From Silene conica (lineage: Eukaryota; Streptophyta; Magnoliopsida; Caryophyllales; Caryophyllaceae), in assembly GCA_029255685.2 (NCBI GenBank), contig CM055312.2, positions 18,190,649 to 18,254,648 on the forward strand: a stretch of DNA of 64,000 nucleotides. Reading direction: 5' to 3'. A program made the position numbers and the translations under genes. Shown here one piece after another: positions 33,123-42,379 of this stretch. A model generated the notes under the pieces. It searched no databases, had not been told where the DNA came from, and saw only the letters and a program-made list of their open reading frames with translations. Positions within the stretch are counted from its first letter, which is position 1; each line of letters begins with the position of its first letter.

Positions 33123-35291
33123 ATGCCTAGGGATGATTCTAATTCTTTGTTGTCAACTTCCGAACCGGAGAGGCTTTTTCGAGCCTTGAAGAGGAGAACT
33201 ATAGCGAGAGTGAGAATTGCTTCCCAAGCATCTACTAGCCACAACAACCCCCCTTCACCCGAACCACAAAGTCCAAATCAAAGCATTTCAAGCCCAACCT
33301 CCGAAAACTTTGACAACCCATTCTACCAATCACCACCACCCTCACCTCACATTCCAAACCACCCACAAATTCCCATAATGGCTGCCCTTAGAGATCATAA
33401 TCGGCCAAACCACAATGATACAATAAACCCAATTAATTTTGGCACCCTTGTGCCCCAAAACTTCGAGATTCACCCTTCTCAAATGAGCTCTATTGAGAAG
33501 AATGCTTTTAGTGGAGCTTCTCATGAAGATGCTCACGGACATTCGAGAAAGTTTAAGGGCAAAGTTGCCATGATCAAGAAGACGGGGGTGCCGGAAGAAA
33601 CTTTGAGGTTAATGCTTTTTCCATACTCCTTAACGGATAAGGCGGATAGATGGTTGAATGTTCATCCTCTGAATACTTTCACAACTTGGGATGGCTTAGC
33701 CACGACTTTTCTTGCTAAGTACTATCCATCCTCCAAAACCGCCATGCTCCGCAATGAAATCACCCAATTTCAACAAGATGAGGGTGAAAGCTTGGGAGAG
33801 GCATGGGATCGATACCAAGACTTGCTTGCTCGGTGTCCTCATCACGGGATACCCACGTGGTATACAAATCAAACCTTCTTTCAAACTCTTCTCCCACGCA
33901 CCAAGGAGATGGTGAATGCGTCCGCAGGGGGTAGTTTTGACCACCTCCCAAATGAAGATGGGACCGAGCTTATCAAGAAGATAGTGGATTCCGAGGAGAA
34001 TTATGGTACTAGGGAAAATGTCTTGAGAAAAAGTAGCAAATACCCCAATGAGCACCTTTCCAACTCCAAGGCAAATGAGGAAACCAATGCCAAGTTAGAC
34101 ATGTTGACCAAGAAGTTGGAGGAATTGACTAAGGGGGCTATAAGCAAAGAGACCAAGAGTAACACTCCGGGAATGTACCAAGTGAATAGTATAGCTTCAT
34201 GTGATTTGTGTGGAGAAAATGGGCATACATTCGATGTGTGTGCAAATAATTCGTACGAGGGAAGTGGGAGTGAGGAGGAGTTCCATGCTTTCCAAGCATT
34301 CAATAACTCTAGAAGTCAAAACACTTTCAACCCGAATTCCAATTATTACCATCCGAGCATTCGTGGAAGCCCTTACATGAGCTACAAGAGTACCAATGTC
34401 TTGAACCCACACCAACTTCAACAAAACCAAGTTCAAAACCCACCCGGTTTCCAACCAAGGGGTGGGAATTTCAACCCCAGAAATAATTACCACAATCAAA
34501 ATTTTTATCAAGGGAATCAATCAAACCAAGCCAATCAAGGCTTTGCACCAAACTTCAATGATCAAAGTTACAACAACCCGAATTTCAACAACAACAACCA
34601 AAATTTCAACAACAACAACCAAAACCACAACCAACACCAAAACCAAAACTTCAATCCACCCCCATTTCAAAACAACTTCCACAACAACCAAAATCCAAAC
34701 CAAAACTTTCACAACCAAGGTTTCAATGACCCAAATTTCATTCAACAAAATCCCAACTTCAATAGCCAAATGCCAAAGGGGAACTCTCAAGTTGGAGTCC
34801 CTAGGAATGACTATGGGTTTGCTTTGCCTCTTACTAATACCCCTCACCAAGAACCATCGAGTGAGAATCAAGTGGGTGAATTACTCAAGCTTGTGAAGAA
34901 TATGCAAACTACCCACAATCAAGAGATGATGAACTTGAGGAATGCCAACCAAAAGGAGATAAGAGAGATGGAGGCTAGAGTCGCTTCCCAAGCCTTAGCC
35001 AATCCTCAAAGGCCTCCGGGCGATTTTCTAGCTGAAGGTCAAAGCTCGAGAGATGCTACAAAACATCATGGGGTTAATGCAATCATGACAAATGTCGATG
35101 CGCAACCAATGCTTGAAACCACTAGTAGCGGAGGAAAACCCTCACTTGAGCAACTCATGACGGTTTTTGGAAGTGAAATTGGAGGGGAAAGTGAGGAGGA
35201 AGCAATGGTGATGGTGCCCGTTGCTTCCCCGGAAGGCAATGACCAAGATCGGATGAATGAAGATTTATTTGTGATGGAACAAGTCAAATAA
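33123..35291 (+). CDS. Gag of element C
   Basis: Open from ATG 33123 to TAA 35289-35291, about 722 codons. The N-terminus (EPERLFRALKRRT) matches the Athila gag start in B. The gag core runs over about residues 150-275 (LFPYSLTDKADRWLNVHP, then LARCPHHGIPTWYTNQTFF). A zinc knuckle CDLCGENGHTFDVC lies near 34200-34241. A long N/Q/F-rich low-complexity stretch (about 34320-34770) follows, then a coiled-coil-like KLVKNMQTTHNQEMMNLRNAN. The family role is to form the particle and bind the element RNA. The long N/Q-rich tract is unusual for gag and might favour condensation (inference). The frame is intact, so this may still be expressed. Confidence 0.85.
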   Translation: MPRDDSNSLLSTSEPERLFRALKRRTIARVRIASQASTSHNNPPSPEPQSPNQSISSPTSENFDNPFYQSPPPSPHIPNHPQIPIMAALRDHNRPNHNDTINPINFGTLVPQNFEIHPSQMSSIEKNAFSGASHEDAHGHSRKFKGKVAMIKKTGVPEETLRLMLFPYSLTDKADRWLNVHPLNTFTTWDGLATTFLAKYYPSSKTAMLRNEITQFQQDEGESLGEAWDRYQDLLARCPHHGIPTWYTNQTFFQTLLPRTKEMVNASAGGSFDHLPNEDGTELIKKIVDSEENYGTRENVLRKSSKYPNEHLSNSKANEETNAKLDMLTKKLEELTKGAISKETKSNTPGMYQVNSIASCDLCGENGHTFDVCANNSYEGSGSEEEFHAFQAFNNSRSQNTFNPNSNYYHPSIRGSPYMSYKSTNVLNPHQLQQNQVQNPPGFQPRGGNFNPRNNYHNQNFYQGNQSNQANQGFAPNFNDQSYNNPNFNNNNQNFNNNNQNHNQHQNQNFNPPPFQNNFHNNQNPNQNFHNQGFNDPNFIQQNPNFNSQMPKGNSQVGVPRNDYGFALPLTNTPHQEPSSENQVGELLKLVKNMQTTHNQEMMNLRNANQKEIREMEARVASQALANPQRPPGDFLAEGQSSRDATKHHGVNAIMTNVDAQPMLETTSSGGKPSLEQLMTVFGSEIGGESEEEAMVMVPVASPEGNDQDRMNEDLFVMEQVK

Positions 35292-36348
35292 TTTCCAAGG
35301 AAGAAGAAAGATGAAAGGAAAGTGAATATTGAGAAAGGAAAAAGTGTGGTTGAAGAAGAGTCCGAACATGAAGAAGAGCTCATTGAGAGGAGAGTTTGTG
35401 AGTTTTTCCGGAAAATTACAAAAGGAGATCCTCGTTGTGAGGGATTGATGAAACTTTTAGATCGAGGTGGAAGCAACAATCCCCTCACGAGAAGAGAAAA
35501 GAGAAGTAAATGCAATCATGTCCGCCAAGAAAGTCCCAAGCACCCTCCCCATCAAACTCGGAGATCCGGGTAGCTTTTCGATAAATTGCTATGTTGGAGG
35601 GAAGAAGATTGAGAATGCATTATGTGACTTGGGAGCAAGCGTGAGTGTCATGCCTCTAGCAATGGCCAAAAAATTGGACATCAAGAATTTGTCTCCCGCT
35701 ACAACTTCTATCACTCTTGCGGATGGTACCGAGAAACTTCCTCTAGGGGTACTTGAAGATGTTTTTGTCAAGGTGGGGAATCTATCCATCCCCACCGACT
35801 TTTTGATATTGGATGTCCCCGTCGGTAGCAACTCTTTCGTGATACTTGGTAGGCCATTCTTGGCCACCGGAGGAGCTACTATTGATGTTAAGAGAGGAAA
35901 GCTATCATTCCAAGTGGGAAAGGAAGTGGCGGAGTTCGAACTTCCGGAAGCTCCCGGTACAAGTTACAAAGAAAAAAATGTTGGCATGGTTGCAAGTGTG
36001 ATAGTGAATGATGCCCCTAAGATGCTTGATGAAAAGAGAATCATGAAAAGTATGACTTTGAAGAATGAGGATGCTAGTTTTGCTAGCGGGAAGTTATTTG
36101 TTCCGGAAAAGAGGGACCGTGATGAAGAACAACAAAAACCAAGTTGTGCTAGTTCTTTTAAGGACCCTTTGGTTGAAAAAAGGGACCTAGAGGAGCTAGT
36201 TGCCGGTAAAGATGTCAAGGGTCGAAAGTTGACGATGTGTGGAGCGGGATTCGCCCATGAAAGCAAGGTGGAAGCTTCGGCCGAAGCCTTTGACCGTTTT
36301 CTAAGGTCTTTGGCTAGCATGGACGAAGTTTCCGTTCAAAGAAATTGA
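35292..36348 (+). pseudogene. Protease region of element C
   Basis: After the gag stop the gag frame stays open to about 35573; near 35500 homology to B moves to another frame, open from 35467 to 36348, so a frameshift is present. The second frame has the protease signature: LGDPGSFSI, CDLGASVSVMP (active site, about 35625-35660), VPVGSNSFVILGRPFLATGG and IDVKRGKLSF. The rest (from about 35970) is a charged tail. The stop at 35289 may be the gag terminus or a mutation. Confidence 0.8.
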
Positions 36349-36621
36349 AGAATGGTCGTGGAAGGTTTGGTGGAGTCACTTAATAACCACCGTTTGTAAG
36401 TATTAGCTTTCTTTCTTTCATGTAGTTTGCATTTTTAGTTCGATTTTTAGTTTGATTTCTAGTTTAAATTTGGAAATTTGGAAGTGAGATTGCTTGTTTA
36501 ATTTTGACTTGTGAGAGTGGTCATCTTGTGGTGGGTGGACTTGGTTAGGCGTATTTGATGTAGTTTCTCTTGGCAAAATGAGTTTTCATTGTGTAGTTGA
36601 GTTGTTTTATGAATTGTGCAT

Positions 36622-37165
36622 AGGGGCCCTGAGCCTGTAGGCCGGCTGCCTGTCGACCACCGGCTCAGAACCCTTAATGCACATTCTGTTTTTTTTACGA
36701 CTTAATTTACAGATTGCAGGAATTTCGAGAAAAAGGACTCCCAGCCGGTCTGGGACCGGCAGTCGGCACACCGGCTAAGAGTCCCATATGCCTCATGAGA
36801 AGGAAAGAAAAAGGAGAGAAAGGAAAGAGGCAACCAGCCGGCAGCCGGTCCGCCGGCTGGGAGCCCGGATCAAAGGAAGAAAGAAAGAAGAAAGAAAAAG
36901 ATAAAGGAAGAGGAAAACACGAGGAAGAGGCTACCAGCCGGTCGGCCGGCAGCCGGTCTACCGGCTGGTAACCCAAATTGAAGAAAAGCAAAGAAGAAGA
37001 GGAGAAGGTGAAGTGCGAAGGAAAAGGGCTACCAGCCGGTCGGCCGGCAGCCGGTCCGCTGGCTGGGAACCCTATGATACACTATTCTGCGGAGATTTCG
37101 AAGAAAAAAGACTCAAGGCTGTGAGCCGGTCGGCCGGCCGACGGTGCCTAACCGGCTGAGGACAC
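36622..37165. repeat. Six GC-rich palindrome modules, internal array of C
   Basis: The modules are near 36622, 36736, 36829, 36925, 37025 and 37117, spaced about 95-110 bp. The best is ACCAGCCGG...CCGGCTGGT near 36932-36971. The first module has arms CTGAGCC/GGCTCAG instead of CCAGCC/GGCTGG, a paired change on both arms, and an inner part in the opposite orientation (GGCCGGCTGCCTG). Confidence 0.88.
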
Positions 37166-37179
37166 GGCTGGAACTTTTT

Positions 37180-37187
37180 TATATATA
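37180..37187 (+). promoter_or_regulatory. Internal TATA box of C
   Basis: TTTTATATATACC lies about 15 bp after the last palindrome module and ~135 bp before the ATG at 37320, the same order as in the LTR. Confidence 0.55.
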
Positions 37188-37319
37188 CCTAACCCCTCAT
37201 TTTTCCACTCATTTCCCCTCATTTTTCAGATTTCCCTTCCCTCTCTACCTTCCCTCACTACAAAAACTCTCCCAAAACAAACCCCTTTCAACCCCTCATC
37301 AAATTCCTTCAACTTTACC

Positions 37320-38995
37320 ATGTCGGGAAGGACCGAAAGGCGATCAAAATCTAGGAACGATCCCACCGCCGGGCGCGAAAGAGTAGATAACCCCGATGCT
37401 CCCTTTGTTTCGGGTGACCCCGATTTTCCCGGGGTTGTCTTCGATTCCGATACCTAAAAAGGTAGCTTCCTATCTTTTGCTCAGCGTCCCCTTAACCCCA
37501 CCCGGTTTATTGATAGAAATTCTATGAGGGACTTGGGTTTGGATGGTGTCACCGGTGATTTGTTCAGGGATGTGGGTTTGAGTCAGTTGTATGAGACCAA
37601 AGCGGTATTGACATCCCCTCGATTGACATGGGAATTTTTGAGCTCTCTTAGGATAGCCAAGAATAGAGATACGGGGTTAGTCACTTTTGTGCAATTTCGA
37701 CTAATGAATAAGGGTTACCATTTGACCCTTGTTGATTTTGCTGGTATTTTCGGGTTGAATAGTGCGGCACCGTTGCATGCCCCTAATAGTGTTGATTTGG
37801 AGACGGTTTGGACGTCTATTACTGGATTGGTGAGTTCTAGGGGGGAGAAGAAACCTGCGAATAGGGTGCATATTGCTCCCATTAGGATCCTGCAGAGATT
37901 TTTGGGGTGGACCGTCTTTTCCCGAGACGAGCCACACAATTTCACCACTGTTGAGCTCGAGATCCTAGCTTCTGGTTTAATCACCCGACCCGCCAGATTT
38001 GAAATCAACATAGCCCACCACATGTTGCTTCACCTAGCCCGACTCAGCCATCAGCCCCGTTTGTCCACGCCCATTTGTGTAGGGGGCATGATTACTTTGA
38101 TTGCTTCAGCAGTTTGCTGGAGGAGCTTTAGGGTCGACTACATTGACTGGGAGAATGTGCTATCCCGCCGCTACCTTATGGAGGGATTGGGGTGGATTAA
38201 GTGGAACCCCAGCGACAACAGGTCGTATTGGCATATTCGAGTGGGTAGAGTCAATAAAAACTCCATCCCTTTACCAAAATCTAAGAGAATGAGGGTGAGG
38301 CCTGGTCAACCCTCCTACCTCCTCCCTATTGAGGCTCCTTCTGAGGGCACTTCTTCCGGCCCTCCTGCGACCCAAGTCTACACCCGAGACCAGCGCCTGC
38401 CCACCACTAGTGGCCTTGCATTCCAGCAGCCTTCTCTTCCTATACCACCATTCGGCGGCCCTAGCTTTTTCCAGGGGTCCTCTTCTAGTTCGGCTCCCCC
38501 CCTCCTAGCCATGTTCCTCAGTCTATAGTGGATTTCATGGCTCGCATGGATTTGAGGCATGAAGAGACCGTTCGGAGGCGTGCACTTGAGGACATACGCT
38601 ACTCTGATACCAATGCGAGAATAGACTATTTGTACCACGATCAGGCTTGGGGGAACTTCGCCACTTATGATCGTGGCATTCAGCAGGAGTACCGTCACAG
38701 TTCTGGCCACCATCCTTCTTACTACACTCCTCCCGAGGCTGAGTATGTGCCCTCCTCCGAGCCTCATTTTGCCGGAGAGGTGCATGTTGCTGCGGACTAC
38801 TACTCTAGGCCGATTTTTCCCCCGGTGAGTGAGGGAGAGAGATTTGGTGCCCGCCAGCGCCGTGATGCTCCTCCGCAGTCCTTTGCAGCTGCTTCCACTT
38901 CTGGGTTCTCCAACGAGTACTTCCTGAACCTGGATGATTTTGTGCATGGAGATGACCATGGAGAGGCCGGAGATGAGGGTGGTGGTGACTACTGA
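37320..38995 (+). pseudogene. Athila env-position ORF of element C
   Basis: ATG at 37320, in-frame TAA at 37455-37457, then open to 38528; the sequence continues in another frame from about 38528 to 38995, so one stop and one frameshift break it. The folded part (about 37520-38250) has LYETKAVLTSPRLTWEFLSS, VQFRLMNKGYHLTLVDFAGI, VELEILASGL and IVAHHM/AHHMLLHL-type segments similar to the interrupted ORF in B. The C-terminal part is polar, with NARIDYLYHDQ and an acidic end. Related to the Athila ORF-1 family; role unknown. No transmembrane segment is visible. Confidence 0.8.
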
Positions 38996-39107
38996 GAGGT
39001 TGTTTCATGTCTTTGCTCCCGTATGAAAATCCAAAGCAAGTAACTCCCTTTAATCCAAATTTCGCTTTAGTTTGCATTTTACTTTTTAGCATGCATTTAG
39101 AGTAGTT

Positions 39108-39542
39108 TTTTTTTTGGTAAAGGGTAAGTAGTATATATCATAAACAGAGTATTACATATACAAGGTGGATTCTATAGCAATTACATAAGTTTCTTTTGCC
39201 TTAGCCACTCTATGTCATCCAACTTAAAATAATCTGGGCCTTTTTGCTCAATACGAACTCTAATTTCATCTCGGATCTGCGTAGCCACTCGCCACGGTGC
39301 ACCCAGAGTGTTGTCATGATTGCACCTGTTGCGTTGCTCCCACAAGTGATAAATGGCGCTTGTCACAATGGCCGCATGAACCTTGCGCTGTGTATTGCTC
39401 GTAGCAACAATCCGTAACGGAACAATCTGATCAAGCCATATCTGTAACAGGCCATGGAGCTCCTGCACAACCTTTCTGCTGTAGACGCACCGAAAAAACA
39501 GATGGTCAGAAGATTCACCATCCAGTCTGCAAAGTGGACACA
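39108..39542 (-). mobile_element. 5'-truncated LINE insertion in C
   Basis: A T run at its left edge is the poly(A) tail on the minus strand. The minus-strand frame 39543-39181 encodes a zf-RVT domain (CPLCRLDGESSDHLFFRC) and the tail of a LINE ORF2. A perfect 10-bp duplication TAGAGTAGTT flanks it (39098-39107, 39543-39552), as expected of target-primed insertion. It differs in sequence from the LINE at 19596. Confidence 0.85.
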
Positions 39543-42341
39543 TAGAGTAGTTAGTTAGTTTAGTTAGCTCGTTTTAGTTTTCATTTCATCATTTCATATC
39601 ATTAGTTTAGTTGCATTCATTTAGATGCATTAGATTTACTTATTTTGTATCATATTGTCACATGTAGTTTGAATAAATATAGATTAGAGCATTTAGTTTG
39701 CATTTAGTTTAGTTTTTAGTTTTTCATTTCTTTTGTTTACCTTTGTTTTTACAGCTTTCATAAAAATCAAAAAAATTCACAAAAATTGAAAAACCAAAAA
39801 CCTTCAAAAACATGTTCTTTATTTTCCGGTTTTCCTCCTCACATTATGCACATAAATAAGTGTGGGGAGGAATAACCGTTTATTTCAAAAAACGCAAAAA
39901 CAAGTTTTTCATTTTCTACAAAATTTCAAAAAAGCCAAAAACATGTTGTTTTCGTTCTTTTTCTTCATTTCCCCCTTGCACTTTGTTCCATTGAGGACAA
40001 TGTAAATCTTAATTGTGGGGAGGGAAAATATCCACTTAGTGAATATTTATTTGTTTTTGTAAATATGAAAAAAAAAAAACTTCAAAAATACCAAAAAAAT
40101 CGAAAAATTTGAAAATTTTCAAAAAACATGTTCTTCCTTTCTTTTGTTTTTGTTCTTTGCTTGCATTGTATATATATGTTTGTTGGACTAACAAGTGGCA
40201 GATGCGACGACAACCCGAGGTATTAGGAGAATGAAGATGCTTGGTATACTCTTTCCTACTTCTTTCTCCCCCTGCCTATTTCTTTTTATGTTGATAGCAT
40301 GAAGGAGAACGGGATTTTTGTGCCTTGGATGTTCCTTTGGGGAACTTGTGGTTGTTGTGGTTGATGTGCTGCTAGTTTATTCCTCTTGTTGTCGCATGTT
40401 TGTTGTGTTTGTTATTAGTTTGCTTTTGTTTCACATCCCTTTTCTTTTTCATACTTTTGTGAATATGTGTTAGTCGGTTTTCCTTTTTGTTTTTGTTTGT
40501 AAATATGCATAGGAGGTTGAATAGTGGAGGATATATGCCGTCAATGATGATATTTGTCTTGCTTGTATCTTACCCCTCCTAATAGCTTGCACCGTTTGAT
40601 GTCACCGTGTTAGGGTTCTTGCTTGCAAGGACCCGAAAGTCTAGGCTTGATGACCAAGTTTCGACCACCTTGTGAGACCATGTTAGACCTTGATCCGACC
40701 TAGGACCGACATTAGCTACTCAAATGTGAGGATAGAGCCTCCTTTTTAGTCGGTCCATCAAACCGACTCAGTTTAGTATTGTGAGTAGTCCTCATTACGT
40801 GGTATGTTATGTCTATACGCATAAGTATGGCGCTCGTTCCTTATTTCCGTGTTAATGTTCATGTGCATGTGAGACAACTATTGTTCCAAATAAATCAACT
40901 TCAATTTGCCAAACTAGCCTTGTTTTGACCCTTGTATCTTATTCCCTCTTCCGTTTAACCACTTTGAGCCTTAGCCTATTCATTTGGTCTTAACCACTAG
41001 ATGAGCTACATCCCAAAAACACCCTTCCTTGATCAAGAATGGTTGCTTTTGTGGTATTTTGTTGGTGGTAGAGTCGGGAATTTGGATGTCGGTTGGTGGC
41101 TTCTTCCGTTGTGGTCTTACTTGATGTTTTCTTGGTGATTGGAAGTTTGAGGAAAAGAAAAGAAAAGAAAAAAAAAAATGAAAAAAAGAAAGAAAATAGA
41201 AAATCAAAGAAAAAGTTGAAAAAGTTTTGAAAAATCCAAAAAAGAAAAGTGTATATATGTGTTTTGAAAGAGAAAAAGGCTAGCAACAAATCCCTTCCAT
41301 CAAGGGGACATAGAAAAAGTCGTTGCTATAATAATGTGGTCTTTTGATGTTTTTGCACGCGTGTCGGGTTTACACAATTTTTGCATTTGATTTGGTTTTC
41401 AAGTCGTATGTTAGGGTGTAGACGTTGTTCGGTGTTTTTAATAATGACCACTTTGTTTAAGGTTGTGATGGGTTCGTTTTTTCCAAACTAAGTTGGGGTT
41501 TATTCAATTTTTGCTTGGTTTTGTTAAAACCAAAGTTAGGGCATAGACGTTGCTTAGTTGTTGTAATAAGGAGTTGTGTTGATAATGGCAATCATTCTTG
41601 TTTTTGAGCCTCAAATTCTAGAAAGGTGCTTGCACCAAACCATTTTCACCCAACCCAAGCCCTGTTGCATCCTTGTTGTTGTTCTCATCGTGTACATTTG
41701 CATTTTTCATGAATTTTTGGATGGAGTACCATTCTAGATTGCGGGCATGCTTCACAAGTTGAGGTAGGTGAGTGATTTGGGTTACTTTTTGTCACAAAAA
41801 TCACCCCCTTTCTTTCCTTGTGTGTTGAGTGTCACCCGTGAGAGTCGGTACTTAGGGTTCTTTTATCGGTTATGGGTCTTGCATGGAGTCGAATCATGCG
41901 TGTGTCCTGTCATTCTTGGAAGTATAGCTTAGTACTTTCGTTTGCCCGCCTTGAATTAGTTTCTTGGTCTTTGGTGATGTCATTTTTGGTTGCTTGAGCT
42001 TGATTTAGGGGTTTGACACCGTGGTTGGACTTTGAGTCGGCATCCTCCGCTATAGACCTCCCTTGTTTAGTTTTTCAAAACCCCGCTTGAATGAGGCAAG
42101 CGGTTGGCTTTTCCTTTTTCCGATGCATGTTGCTTGTTTATATGTGTTTTGTTTTGACTTGTTTGCATCAGAAATTTTGTAGCAAGACCAAACTTGGCTT
42201 GCAATAGGGCATTCTTCCTCATGAATGTCAAATTGTGAGTTGAAAGGGCTACGGGTGGAGCTAAACCCGATTTGGCTTCTAGTTAGCTTAGTTAGTTTGT
42301 TTCTTTGTTTTCGAATAAGGGTTATGTAGTTACTTGATCTC

Positions 42342-42379
42342 TTACTCGAGGACGAGTAAAGTTTAAGTGTGGGGAATTC
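42342..42379 (+). other. AGGA-loop hairpin and polypurine tract of C
   Basis: TTACTCG-AGGA-CGAGTAA forms a perfect 7-bp stem with a 4-nt loop (42342-42359); AAGTTTAAGTGTGGGGAATTC follows up to the LTR start at 42380. Confidence 0.75.

Larger units (their letters stand above)
36349..37319 (+). other. Region of C between protease and the Athila ORF
   Basis: It lies where RT to integrase should be, but codes for none of them. It holds six GC-rich palindrome modules (36622-37165), purine-rich linkers (GAAGAAAGAAAG-like), a TATATATA box (37180-37187) and a short C/T-rich leader. Confidence 0.8.
38996..42379 (+). other. 3' non-coding region of element C
   Basis: No ORF with protein character. It contains a LINE fragment (39108-39542), A/T-rich tracts (e.g. 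41150-41240), two extra polypurine-like stretches (GTGTGGGGAGG near 39861, TGTGGGGAGGG near 40014), an AGGA-loop hairpin at 39989-40002 and the terminal hairpin plus PPT (42342-42379). Confidence 0.7.

Noticed and set aside
34462..34896. ORFs in other frames over the N/Q tract of C gag
   Set aside because: Repeat-driven shadows (long runs of T and K or V and L) of the real gag frame.
30466..38995. Athila ORFs as true envelope genes
   Set aside because: No signal peptide, transmembrane segment or cysteine pattern is visible; only the position matches env. Left as an ORF of unknown role.
40990..41289. Minus-strand F/S-rich ORF in the C 3' region
   Set aside because: Complement of an A-rich low-complexity tract; no protein character.
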